A stretch of 45,414 bases of DNA from Pseudomonadota bacterium (GTDB lineage: Bacteria > Pseudomonadota > Alphaproteobacteria > Rhizobiales > Tepidamorphaceae): positions 1 through 45,414 of the forward strand of contig JAEWYT010000027.1 of NCBI GenBank assembly GCA_023458595.1, in the 5' to 3' direction. Numbering within the stretch: the stretch's first letter is position 1; each line of letters starts with the position of its first letter. The translations under genes were made by a program, and so were the position numbers. Of this stretch, positions 24,974-32,681 are shown one piece after another. The notes beneath the pieces are model-generated. The model saw nothing but the letters and a program-made list of their open reading frames with translations, did not search any database and had not been told where the DNA came from.

Positions 24974-25795
24974 ATGCACATCGTGGAAAGCAACGGCGCC
25001 CGCATTCCGGCGCTCGGCCTGGGCACCTGGGACATTCGCGGCGAGACGTGCGTCGAGATCGTCGCGGAGGGCCTGAAGCTCGGCTACCGCCATGTCGATA
25101 CCGCTGCCGCTTATGAGAACGAGGTGCAGGTGGGCGAGGGCATGCGCGCCTCCGGCGTCGCCAGGGAGGACATCTTCCTGACGACCAAGGTCTGGCACGA
25201 TCGGCTGAGGTCCGGCGACCTGGAGAAGTCGGCGGAGGAGAGCATTGCCCGGCTCGGGGTCGACTACCTCGATCTCCTGCTGGTGCACTGGCCGAACCCG
25301 GCTGTGCCGGTGAGGGAGACGATGGAGGCGATTTCCAGGGTCAAGCGCGACGGACTGACGCGTAACATCGGCATCTCCAACTTCACGGTGGCGCTCGTCG
25401 AGGAAGCCGTGGCGGCGTCGCCCGAACCGATCGTCACCAATCAGATCGAGTATCACCCCTATCTCGATCAGGCCAAAGTGATGGAGGCCTGCCGCAGGCA
25501 CGGCATTTCGGTCACCGCCTATTGTCCGATCGCGCGAGGCAAGGTGGTGGGCGATCCGGTGATAGAGGAGATCGCGGCGCGGCACGGAAAGACGCCCGTG
25601 CAGGTCACGCTGCGCTGGCTCGTGCAGCAGCCGGACGTGATCGCGATACCGCGGACGAGTTCGAAGGTGCGTCTTGCCGAGAACCTGGACATAGATGGAT
25701 TCACCCTGTCGGTGGCGGAGATGCAGGCGATCGCCGGGCTCTCGCATCCGCAGGGCCGCCTCGTTCGCGCGGCCTGGGCCCCGAACTGGGACTAG
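24974..25795 (+). CDS. Aldo/keto reductase, 2,5-diketogluconate reductase-like
   Basis: NADPH-dependent carbonyl reductase, 273 residues. The catalytic tetrad is visible: D42 and Y47 in YRHVDTAAAYENE, K72 in LTTKVW, H105 in LLLVHWPNP. The TNQIEYHPYLDQ strand and the IPRTSSKVRLAENLDI cofactor-phosphate loop complete an AKR5-type fold. GAGAGGCAGG lies upstream of the ATG; a longer upstream frame without family similarity is ignored. It is transcribed away from the cation-efflux gene. Its natural substrate (diketogluconate, methylglyoxal or another aldehyde) cannot be fixed. Confidence 0.9.
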   Translation: MHIVESNGARIPALGLGTWDIRGETCVEIVAEGLKLGYRHVDTAAAYENEVQVGEGMRASGVAREDIFLTTKVWHDRLRSGDLEKSAEESIARLGVDYLDLLLVHWPNPAVPVRETMEAISRVKRDGLTRNIGISNFTVALVEEAVAASPEPIVTNQIEYHPYLDQAKVMEACRRHGISVTAYCPIARGKVVGDPVIEEIAARHGKTPVQVTLRWLVQQPDVIAIPRTSSKVRLAENLDIDGFTLSVAEMQAIAGLSHPQGRLVRAAWAPNWD

Positions 25796-25917
25796 CCGCC
25801 CGGCTCCCGGACGCCCCCGAGCAGTCGCGGGGTTCTACCGGATCGGGCGATAGGGCACGATGTCCGAAGCCGGCCAAGTGAGTCGCCTCGGGCGCGTCGC
25901 CGGAAGCGGGGGAAACG

Positions 25918-27498
25918 ATGGCGCTCAGGCGCTCGATCGGGCTCGGCGGCCTGACATTCATCGGCATCGGAGCCGTGCTGGGCTCGGGATGGCTGTTCGC
26001 GCCGATGCTGGCGGCCCAGCAGGCCGGACCGGCCTCGCTCGTCTCGTGGGCCGTCGCCGGCATCCTGGTCCTCTTCATCGCGCTGCCCTTCGCGGAGATT
26101 TCCGGCTGCCTGCCGGAAGCCGGCGCGATCGCCCGCCTGCCGCGCTATTCGCACGGCAGCCTGACGAGCATGGTCATCGGCTGGTCGGCCTGGCTCGGAT
26201 ACGCGACGCTGCCGCCCATCGAGACCATTGCGATCCTCAAGTACGTCGGCCCGCTTCTCCCCGGCGTCTACGACGTGGGCGGGGGTGACGTCGGCCACGA
26301 CGCGGGCCCGACGCTGCTGGGCTACGGGCTGGCGGTCGCCATCATGCTGGCGATGGTCGCGATCAACGCGCTCGGCGTCACCTGGCTCGACAAGGCCAAT
26401 GCGATCATCACCACCGTGAAGGTGCTGGTGCCGCTGATCATCGTCGCGACGTTCATCGGCTACGACTTCCGCTGGTCGAACTTCACGGATCAAGGCGGCT
26501 TCGCCCCGTACGGGGTGATCGGCATCCTGAGCGCGATCTCGATGGGCGGGGTGGTGTTCGCCTACACCGGGTTCCGCCACATCATCGATCTGGCCGGCGA
26601 GGCGCGACAGCCGCAGCTCTTCGTGCCGCTGGCGCTCCTGCTCACCGTGCTCGCCTGTTTCGCGATCTACGTGCTGCTGCAGTTCGCCTTCATCGGCGGC
26701 GTGCCGGCGGACGCCTTTCACGGCGGCTGGAAGAATCTCGATTTCAGCCACCATCTCGGGCCTATGGCGGGCATCGCCGTCGTCATCGGCGCTTCCTGGC
26801 TGATGGCGCTCCTCTACGGCGGTGCCGTCCTCGGACCGTTCGGCTCGGCCCTCATCGCCACCGGGTCCAACGCCCGGCTCGGCATGGCGCTGGCGCGCAA
26901 CGGCTTCTTTCCCTCGGTCCTCGAACGCCTGTCCTCGCGCGGCATCCCGCTCAACGCGCTGGCGCTCGGCGCCGTGGTCGGCATGCTGATGCTGAGCCTG
27001 CCGTTCACCGAGATGGTCGCCCTCAATTCCTCGGCGATCGTCCTGTCGTTCTGCGTCGGGCCGCTGTCGGTGGTGGCGCTGAGGCGGCAGATCCCGGACC
27101 GCGATCGCCCCGTGCGGGTGCCGCTCGTCGGGCTGGTCGCTCCGATCGCCTTCGTCGTCGTGACGATGATCGTCTACTGGAGCGGCTGGAACACGATATG
27201 GCGCCTCGACATCGGGCTCGCCGCCGGTCTTGCCATCTTCGCCCTCAAGCAGCGCTGGGAGCCGCTGGCGGAGCCGATCGACATCGGCCACGCGCGCTGG
27301 CTCTTCCTCTATGTCGCAGGGATCAACGCGGTGTCGGCGCTCGGCAATTTCGGCGGAGGCTCCGGTCTGCTCCCGTTCGGCTGGGATATGGCCGCCCTCG
27401 CCGTGCTGGCGCTCGTCTGCTTCAGGATAGGCCTCGCCGACGCACTGCCGGCCGAGCGGACGGAGGAACTCGTCGGGACGGCGCTCGAGGGGCCGTAG
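25918..27498 (+). CDS. APC-superfamily amino acid permease
   Basis: Twelve-plus-helix inner-membrane transporter of 526 residues. The N-terminal ALRRSIGLGGLTFIGIGAVLGSGW corresponds to the unwound helix 1 (G-x-G-x-x-G-S-G) of APC transporters. SMGGVVFAYTGFRHIIDLAGEARQPQ is the conserved helix 6/loop region with the acidic GEA motif. The helices toward the end extend the usual twelve, and the last ~100 residues are two or three more spans. Substrate is not predictable beyond an amino acid or related amine. The gene is isolated on its strand, 120 bp after the aldo/keto reductase. Confidence 0.85.
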   Translation: MALRRSIGLGGLTFIGIGAVLGSGWLFAPMLAAQQAGPASLVSWAVAGILVLFIALPFAEISGCLPEAGAIARLPRYSHGSLTSMVIGWSAWLGYATLPPIETIAILKYVGPLLPGVYDVGGGDVGHDAGPTLLGYGLAVAIMLAMVAINALGVTWLDKANAIITTVKVLVPLIIVATFIGYDFRWSNFTDQGGFAPYGVIGILSAISMGGVVFAYTGFRHIIDLAGEARQPQLFVPLALLLTVLACFAIYVLLQFAFIGGVPADAFHGGWKNLDFSHHLGPMAGIAVVIGASWLMALLYGGAVLGPFGSALIATGSNARLGMALARNGFFPSVLERLSSRGIPLNALALGAVVGMLMLSLPFTEMVALNSSAIVLSFCVGPLSVVALRRQIPDRDRPVRVPLVGLVAPIAFVVVTMIVYWSGWNTIWRLDIGLAAGLAIFALKQRWEPLAEPIDIGHARWLFLYVAGINAVSALGNFGGGSGLLPFGWDMAALAVLALVCFRIGLADALPAERTEELVGTALEGP

Positions 27499-27627
27499 CG
27501 CCGGGCGATAAACTCAAAGTTAACGAAGAGTCGCGGGAGGTCGGGCCGGGGGCGGCGATATTCAGTTTCCGTTCATCAACGGGGACGTACGACCACGGAT
27601 GTAACCCCAACCCGAGGGATACTTCCG

Positions 27628-27750
27628 ATGCGACCGAAAACCGCTTTCCTGACCATCGTGCTCGCCGCCGCCCTCGCGACGACGGTGATCGGTCTCGGCA
27701 CGCGCGCGTCCCAGACCGACGTCGAGCCGCCGGCGATGCGGTCGCTGTAG
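27628..27750 (+). CDS. Small exported or membrane peptide, 40 aa
   Basis: Not recognised. MRPKTAFLTIVLAAALATTV has a basic start and a hydrophobic run, then a polar tail SQTDVEPPAMRSL. It may be a cleaved secretion signal with a tiny mature peptide or a single-span protein. A GAGGG lies 9 bp before the ATG, and two hairpins follow the stop, the second terminator-like. Coding status is inferred from the combination of signals, since the frame is too short for statistics. Confidence 0.5.
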   Translation: MRPKTAFLTIVLAAALATTVIGLGTRASQTDVEPPAMRSL

Positions 27751-27765
27751 GCGACCCGCCGCCTC

Positions 27766-27788
27766 GCGCGCCCGGCTTGCGGGCGCGC
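27766..27788 (+). other. GC-rich hairpin
   Basis: GCGCGCCCG, loop GCTTG, CGGGCGCGC: a perfect 9-bp stem shortly after the 40-aa ORF, without a T-tract. It lies before the stronger terminator-like structure. Confidence 0.4.
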
Positions 27789-27810
27789 CATCCACGAGCG
27801 CTTTCCACGA

Positions 27811-27840
27811 ACCGGGGCCGGAAGCCCCGGTTTCGCTTTT
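27811..27840 (+). terminator. Rho-independent terminator
   Basis: ACCGGGGC, loop CGGAA, GCCCCGGT form an 8-bp stem followed by TTCGCTTTT. It closes the unit with the 40-aa ORF and separates it from the YdcF-like gene. Confidence 0.6.
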
Positions 27841-27894
27841 CGGCCCTGTCGGAATCGGGCGGACGAGGGCGAATCCGGCTAGAAACGGGCCGGC

Positions 27895-28698
27895 ATGTTC
27901 TTCGTTCTCTCCAAGATCGGCTGGTTCTTCCTGCAGCCCTCGAACCTGCTGGTGGCGCTTGCGGCCATCGCGGCGGTGCTGCTGCTCTCGCGCTTCCGCG
28001 GCCTGGGCAAATGGCTGCTCGGCGTGGCCGTCGTCGGGCTTCTCGTCTGCGGGTTCTCGCCGGTCGGCCATCTGCTGGCGTTGCCGCTCGAGGAGCGGTT
28101 TCCGCCCTGGACCCAGGGCAACGGTCCGCCGCCGGACGGCATCATCGTGCTCGGGGGATCGTTCGACACGGCGGTGAGTGCGGGCAGGGGCGTCGTCGCG
28201 CTCAACGAGGCCGGCGAAAGGCTGACCGCCTTCGCAGAGCTCGCCCGGCGCTACCCCGACGCGACGCTCGCCTTCACCGGCGGCTCGGGCGAGATCGTGT
28301 TCCGCCGCGCGACGGAGGCCGACGTCGCCGGCCGGCTGTTCGCGGGCCTCGGCATCGATCCGGGCCGGATCGTGCTCGAGGACAAGTCGCGCAATACCTG
28401 GCAGAACGCCGTGCTGACGAAGCAGCTCGTCGATCCGCAACCCGGCCAGCGCTGGCTGGTCGTGACGTCGGCCTGGCACATGCCGCGCGCGATCGGATGC
28501 TTCCGCGCGGCCGGCTTCGACGTCGAGGCCTATCCCGTGGATTTCCGCACCAGGGGCTGGAACGATCTCTGGCGCCCGTTCAATACCGCCTCCGAAGGGC
28601 TCCGGCGCGTCGACACGACGATGCGGGAATGGGTCGGGCTCGTGGCCTACCGGCTCACGGGTCGCACCTCCGAACTGCTTCCGGGACCGGGCGACTGA
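27895..28698 (+). CDS. YdcF/ElyC-like DUF218 protein
   Basis: A 267-residue membrane-linked protein. Two N-terminal helices (LVALAAIAAVLLLSRF and GKWLLGVAVVGLLVCGFSPVG) are followed by a DUF218 domain. The domain motifs are GIIVLGGSFDT, LAFTGGSGEIV, LEDKSRNTWQNA and VTSAWHMPRAIGCFRAAGFDVEAYPVDF, with the conserved serine/aspartate-rich strands. E. coli ElyC has the same two-helix plus DUF218 layout and affects peptidoglycan assembly through lipid-carrier metabolism, so a similar envelope role is likely. The gene starts directly after the terminator of the small ORF. Confidence 0.87.
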   Translation: MFFVLSKIGWFFLQPSNLLVALAAIAAVLLLSRFRGLGKWLLGVAVVGLLVCGFSPVGHLLALPLEERFPPWTQGNGPPPDGIIVLGGSFDTAVSAGRGVVALNEAGERLTAFAELARRYPDATLAFTGGSGEIVFRRATEADVAGRLFAGLGIDPGRIVLEDKSRNTWQNAVLTKQLVDPQPGQRWLVVTSAWHMPRAIGCFRAAGFDVEAYPVDFRTRGWNDLWRPFNTASEGLRRVDTTMREWVGLVAYRLTGRTSELLPGPGD

Positions 28699-28875
28699 TC
28701 CGCGGCCGTTTCACGGCCCGCGTGCGCCGCGCACGGGGCAGTCGCGGCCTGTGGATCGCCCTGTGGAGCGCAATGCTGCACTGCAATATCCCCTTGCAAC
28801 GAAGATTAAGAAAATGTTACTACGCGTGCCGCGTCGGCGACTCGCTTATCCTTTGGGTCGAAGTCGACGAACAAA

Positions 28876-29013
28876 ATGGGGTTCCGAATGGAGCGTGATG
28901 TGGGGCCGTCCTACCTGCGTGTGACCGCCTGGTCGCTCGCGGTGCTGGTCGGCGTTATGCTTGTCGCTGCGTTGTTTGGCGGGTTCGAGCCGACCGCCAT
29001 CGCCGCACGGTGA
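28876..29013 (+). CDS. Small single-span membrane protein, 45 aa
   Basis: Not recognised. MGFRMERDVGPSYLRV precedes one hydrophobic helix (TAWSLAVLVGVMLVAALFGGF) and a short tail EPTAIAAR. A second in-frame ATG at 28888 could be the start. A 12-bp hairpin lies just after the stop. No ribosome binding site is clear for the first ATG. It is one of three tiny membrane ORFs in about 1.7 kb. Confidence 0.45.
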   Translation: MGFRMERDVGPSYLRVTAWSLAVLVGVMLVAALFGGFEPTAIAAR

Positions 29014-29030
29014 CGCAGATTCCGGTTTTC

Positions 29031-29064
29031 GAAGCGGCGCGGTCCGAAAGGCCCGCGCCGCTTC
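29031..29064 (+). terminator. Terminator-like hairpin after 45-aa ORF
   Basis: GAAGCGGCGCGG pairs perfectly over 12 bp with CCGCGCCGCTTC around a 10-nt loop, then GCGTTTG. The T-tract is short, so termination strength is uncertain. Confidence 0.5.
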
Positions 29065-29216
29065 GCGTTTGCGGGAACGGTGCGCCAGGAGACGCCTCCG
29101 GATTGTCATATTAGACGAAAGTATTAGAATGCTCGCGGGTCGAATCCTTCGATCCGCGGTTCTTGCGATCCCGGCCTCCGCTTCAGCTCAAAAGACCGGG
29201 ACGTGGGAGAAACCCC

Positions 29217-29333
29217 ATGGCAACCGAAACCAAGCACGGCACGCCGTCGAGCGACGCCACCCAGATCGCCGTCTGGGTCGTCGTCGGGATCATCGCCCTG
29301 GCGCTCGTCGCCTACCTCCTCGGCGTCTTCTGA
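29217..29333 (+). CDS. Small single-span membrane protein, 38 aa
   Basis: Not recognised. A polar N-terminus (MATETKHGTPSSDATQ) is followed by one long hydrophobic helix (IAVWVVVGIIALALVAYLLG) ending with VF at the C-terminus. GGGAGAAA lies just upstream of the ATG, and a strong hairpin begins right after the stop. The layout, tail-anchored and very short, is like accessory subunits of membrane complexes, but no partner is identifiable. Confidence 0.55.
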   Translation: MATETKHGTPSSDATQIAVWVVVGIIALALVAYLLGVF

Positions 29334-29339
29334 GCGAGA

Positions 29340-29386
29340 CGACGGAGCCCGCGGCCGCTGCGGGACCGGGCCTGCGGGCTTCGTCG
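29340..29386 (+). other. Long hairpin after 38-aa ORF
   Basis: CGACGGAGCCCGC pairs with GCGGGCTTCGTCG (13 bp, one G-U pair) around a 21-nt loop, immediately after the stop. There is no T-tract. It may stabilise the 3' end of the transcript or weakly terminate. Confidence 0.4.
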
Positions 29387-29448
29387 GACATTGTCCGAAC
29401 GCTGCCGGCATGGTCTATGAGCGTTTCCGACAAAGGGGAGACGCCGCC

Positions 29449-29871
29449 ATGCCGCAAACCATCACGACCGGATACCGGACGCTCGTCGACGACGCGCTGA
29501 AGCAGATCGAGACGATCTCGCCGGCCGAGGCGATGGCGCTGCACGAAAAGGGCGACGTCGTGTTCGTCGACATCCGCGACGTGCGGGAGCTGTCGCGGAC
29601 GGGCAGGATTCCCGGCGCCATCCACGCGCCGCGCGGCATGCTGGAATTCTGGATCGATCCGGCGAGCCCCTACCACAAGCCGGTCTTCGCCGAGGACAGG
29701 CGCTTCGTGTTCTTCTGCGCTGGCGGCTGGCGCTCGGCGCTGGCGGCGCTCACCGCCAAGCAGATGGGCATGGCGCCCGTCTGCCACATCGACGGGGGCT
29801 TCGGCGCCTGGGAGAAGGCCGGAGGGCCGATCGAGAAGCCGGAAATGGCGCCCGGCGAGAAGCGCGGCTGA
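29449..29871 (+). CDS. Rhodanese-domain sulfurtransferase
   Basis: Single-domain rhodanese of 140 residues. The pattern VFVDIRDVRELSRTGRIPGAIHAPRGMLEFW is the usual N-terminal half. The catalytic cysteine is in VFFCAGGWRSALAA, whose loop begins with C-A-G-G and ends in the anion-binding arginine. HIDGGFGAWEKAGGPI closes the fold. AAAGGGGAG precedes the chosen ATG; an upstream in-frame start would add an unsupported leader. The next gene, a cupin, begins 11 bp after its stop, so they probably share a transcript. Confidence 0.9.
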   Translation: MPQTITTGYRTLVDDALKQIETISPAEAMALHEKGDVVFVDIRDVRELSRTGRIPGAIHAPRGMLEFWIDPASPYHKPVFAEDRRFVFFCAGGWRSALAALTAKQMGMAPVCHIDGGFGAWEKAGGPIEKPEMAPGEKRG

Positions 29872-29882
29872 GCGGCCGCTCC

Positions 29883-30203
29883 ATGCCCGGGCATCGCAAG
29901 ATCGATTTCGCCGGAGCCGCCTGGACCGAGGTTCTGCCGGGACTTCGCGTCAAGGCCGTCCAAGAAGGCGCGCGCACGATCCGGCTCGCGGAATTCAGGG
30001 GCGGGTTCGAGGAGCCCGGCTGGTGCGAGAAGGGCCATGTCGGCTTCGTCGTGTCGGGCCGGCTGACGGTCGAGTTCGACGGATCGACGGAAATCTTCGA
30101 GGCCGGCGACGCCCTGTTCATAGCTTCGGGTGCCGCCGGGCGCCACAAGGTGCGCCAGCCCGCCGGTCAGGATGCCGTCCTTTTCCTGACCGAGCCCTGC
30201 TGA
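29883..30203 (+). CDS. Cupin-domain protein
   Basis: Small single-cupin beta-barrel of 106 residues. The first motif is compressed (GWCEKGHVGFVVSGRLTVEFDG) and the second follows as FEAGDALFIASGAAGRHKV. The histidines needed for a metal site are partly present (H52 region and H94 region), so catalysis is uncertain and a binding or sensor role is possible. It follows the rhodanese gene closely. No known partner hints at substrate. Confidence 0.75.
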   Translation: MPGHRKIDFAGAAWTEVLPGLRVKAVQEGARTIRLAEFRGGFEEPGWCEKGHVGFVVSGRLTVEFDGSTEIFEAGDALFIASGAAGRHKVRQPAGQDAVLFLTEPC

Positions 30204-30229
30204 ACGGCGGGGCGGGGAGGGTTCCGGCC

Positions 30230-30781
30230 TCAGCCGTTCGTCTTCTTCTTCCTGTCCTTCTTCGCGGTCTTTTTCTTCTTGCCGGCCTTGTCGGCCGCCT
30301 TCTTTCCCGCGTCCGCCTTGCTCGCCTGCTTCACGGCCTTCTCCATGTCCTGGCGGACGTTCGTGCCGTCGGACAGCACGATGTTGTCCAGGCGAAGGCC
30401 GTCCCCGGTCTTCCTCAGCATCATGTTCACGGCGCCGTCGTTGCCGGCGTTCCTGAAGGTGACGTGGACACGGGCCACCGCCTTGGTCTCCTTCTTCACG
30501 TCGGCCACGACATCGGAAACGTCGGCGGCGCGGCCGTCGACCAGCGGATCGTAGGCGACCCGGGCCTGTTCGGAGAGCCGGCCGTTGCCGGCCACCGCCT
30601 TGGCGAAGGGGGCGGTCAGCGTGCTCTCGCGCACCGCATCGTTGCTCGCGACCGCTTCCCAGCCGGTCTCGTAGAGGGATTCCACGAAGATCGTCGGATC
30701 GTCCTCCGCCAGAGCCGGGCCGCCGGCGGCCAGGAGGAGGAAGGCGAGGGGGGCAATCACCTTGATACGCTTGGCAATCAC
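30230..30781 (-). CDS. Exported Lys-rich-tailed protein, DUF3828-like
   Basis: A 183-residue secreted protein of unknown function. A GTG start with AGGAG at correct spacing gives a classic signal peptide (IAKRIKVIAPLAFLLLAAGGPALAEDD, cleavage near ALA-ED). The mature part has a cystatin-like layout resembling DUF3828: FVESLYETGWEAVAS..., YDPLVDGRAADVSDV..., VARVHVTFRNAGNDGAVNMMLRKTGDGLRLDNIVL. The last ~35 residues are a KKK/AADKAGKKKK-type polybasic tail that might bind nucleic acid, acidic polymers or membranes. An upstream ATG in frame lacks support. It is convergent with the cupin gene. Confidence 0.7.
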   Translation of the reverse strand: MIAKRIKVIAPLAFLLLAAGGPALAEDDPTIFVESLYETGWEAVASNDAVRESTLTAPFAKAVAGNGRLSEQARVAYDPLVDGRAADVSDVVADVKKETKAVARVHVTFRNAGNDGAVNMMLRKTGDGLRLDNIVLSDGTNVRQDMEKAVKQASKADAGKKAADKAGKKKKTAKKDRKKKTNG

Positions 30782-30947
30782 GGGAGGACTCCTGTGCACG
30801 GATTTTCGCCGGCGAGAGGGTTGCGCTCGCCTCGCGGCGGAATCATGGCAATTCGCCCGGCGCCGGGCGCGGCGGAAAACGCGAGCGGCGCAGCGGCTTG
30901 CCCCATCCGAATCCATGGTCTAACGCTTTGCGCCGGGAGGATCGCCG

Positions 30948-32555
30948 ATGCCGCGCCTGCAGTCTCAGACAAGTACCTCTTCGGACGATTTCCGGCGCAA
31001 CGCCGATGCGATGGCGGCGCTCGTCGCCGATCTGGAGGCGAAGCGGGCCGATGCCGCGCGCGGCGGGCCGGACAAGGCGCGCGAGCGGCATCTCGCCCGC
31101 GGCAAGCTCCTGCCGCGCGACCGCGTGGTGCGACTCCTCGATCCCGGCTCGCCGTTCCTCGAGCTGTCGCCGCTCGCCGCCCACGGCATGTACGACGACG
31201 ACATCCACGCCGCCGGCGTGATCACCGGCATCGGCCGGGTCGAGGGGCGCGAGTGCGTCGTCGTCTGCAACGACGCCACGATCAAGGGCGGCACCTACTA
31301 TCCGATGACGGTGAAGAAGCACCTGCGCGCCCAGGAAGTGGCGCTGCAGAACAACCTGCCGTGCCTCTACCTGGTCGATTCCGGCGGCGCCAACCTGCCG
31401 AACCAGACCGACGTGTTCCCCGACCGGGAGCATTTCGGCCGCATCTTCTACAACCAGGCGAACATGTCCGCGGCGGGCATCCCGCAGATCGCCGTCGTCA
31501 TGGGCTCGTGCACGGCCGGCGGGGCCTATGTGCCGGCGATGTCGGACGAGACCATCATCGTGCGCAAGCAGGGCACGATCTTCCTCGGCGGGCCGCCGCT
31601 GGTGAAGGCCGCGACGGGCGAGGTCGTCTCGGCGGAGGATCTCGGCGGCGCCGACGTGCACGCGCGCCTGTCGGGCGTCGCCGACCACTACGCGCTCGAC
31701 GACGACCACGCGCTGAAGCTGGCGCGCCGCATCGTCGCCAACCTGAACCGCCGCAAGGATGTCGACATCGACGTGCAGGAGCCGGTCGAGCCGGCCTTCG
31801 ACCCGGCCGAGATCGACGGCGTGGTGCCGGCGGCGCTCGCCCAGCAGTACGACATCCGCGAGGTGATCGCCCGACTCGTTGACGGTTCCGAGTTCGACGA
31901 GTTCAAGAAGCTCTACGGCACGACGCTGGTGACCGGCTTCGCGCGGATCTCCGGCTTTCCGGTCGGGATCCTGGCCAACAACGGCATCCTGTTCTCGGAA
32001 TCCGCGCTCAAGGGCGCCCATTTCATCGAGCTGTGCTGCCAGCGGCGCGTGCCCATCCTGTTCCTGCAGAACATCACGGGCTTCATGGTCGGCCGCGAAT
32101 ACGAGGCCGGCGGCATCGCCAAGGACGGCGCCAAGCTCGTCACCGCCGTGGCGACGGCGCAGGTGCCGAAGATCACGGTCATCGTCGGCGGCTCGTTCGG
32201 CGCGGGCAACTACGGCATGTGCGGGCGGGCCTACGCGCCGCGCTTCCTGTTCATGTGGCCGAACGCGCGCATCTCGGTGATGGGCGGCGAGCAGGCGGCA
32301 TCCGTGCTTGCGACGGTGAAGCGCGACAACATCGAGGCGGACGGCGGCAGCTGGTCGCCCGAGGAGGAGGAGGCCTTCAAGGCGCCGGTGCGCGAGCGCT
32401 ACGAGGCGGAAGGCCATCCCTACCACGCCACCGCGCGGCTGTGGGACGACGGCATCATCACCCCGCGCGAGACGCGCCGCGTCCTTTCGCTCGCCCTGTC
32501 CGCCGCGCTCAACGCGCCGGTGCCGCAGACGAAGTTCGGCGTGTTCCGGATGTGA
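30948..32555 (+). CDS. mccB: Methylcrotonyl-CoA carboxylase, beta subunit
   Basis: Carboxyltransferase subunit of the leucine pathway, making 3-methylglutaconyl-CoA from 3-methylcrotonyl-CoA, 535 residues. The acyl-CoA side (LVDSGGANLPNQTDVFPDREHFGRIFYNQANMSAAGIPQIAVVMGSCTAGGAYVPAMSDE) and the carboxybiotin side (NITGFMVGREYEAGGIAKDGAKLVTAVA, GGSFGAGNYGMCGRAY) are textbook MCC-beta; the SGGANLPNQ stretch separates it from propionyl-CoA carboxylase beta. GGGAGGAT precedes the ATG. Usually the hydratase, alpha subunit and HMG-CoA lyase genes follow, but here the next gene is a convergent hydrolase, so the pathway genes are scattered. Confidence 0.94.
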   Translation: MPRLQSQTSTSSDDFRRNADAMAALVADLEAKRADAARGGPDKARERHLARGKLLPRDRVVRLLDPGSPFLELSPLAAHGMYDDDIHAAGVITGIGRVEGRECVVVCNDATIKGGTYYPMTVKKHLRAQEVALQNNLPCLYLVDSGGANLPNQTDVFPDREHFGRIFYNQANMSAAGIPQIAVVMGSCTAGGAYVPAMSDETIIVRKQGTIFLGGPPLVKAATGEVVSAEDLGGADVHARLSGVADHYALDDDHALKLARRIVANLNRRKDVDIDVQEPVEPAFDPAEIDGVVPAALAQQYDIREVIARLVDGSEFDEFKKLYGTTLVTGFARISGFPVGILANNGILFSESALKGAHFIELCCQRRVPILFLQNITGFMVGREYEAGGIAKDGAKLVTAVATAQVPKITVIVGGSFGAGNYGMCGRAYAPRFLFMWPNARISVMGGEQAASVLATVKRDNIEADGGSWSPEEEEAFKAPVRERYEAEGHPYHATARLWDDGIITPRETRRVLSLALSAALNAPVPQTKFGVFRM

Positions 32556-32583
32556 ACGGGGCCGAAAAGGCACCTGAAAGGAA

Positions 32584-32606
32584 ATTGCCGGGTCAAGTCC
32601 GGCAAT
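32584..32606. repeat. Dispersed palindrome (type 2)
   Basis: ATTGCCGG ... CCGGCAAT flank GTCAAGT, an 8-bp stem. It lies about 30 bp after mccB. Confidence 0.7.
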
Positions 32607-32642
32607 GACGTGGAGACGACCGAGGCAGCCTAATGACAGGTC

Positions 32643-32665
32643 ATGCCCGGGCTCGGCCCGGGCAT
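32643..32665. repeat. Dispersed palindrome (type 2)
   Basis: ATGCCCGGG, loop CTCGG, CCCGGGCAT form a 9-bp perfect stem. With the preceding palindrome it lies in the gap between the convergent mccB and alpha/beta hydrolase genes and may end both transcripts. Confidence 0.7.
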
Positions 32666-32681
32666 CTCGTGCGACCGGCGC

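Noticed and set aside
29124..29333. Upstream frame with a signal-peptide-like start (MLAGRILRSAVLAIPASASA)
   Set aside because: The frame runs on into Arg/Pro-rich sequence without a sensible end and conflicts with the better supported 38-codon ORF.
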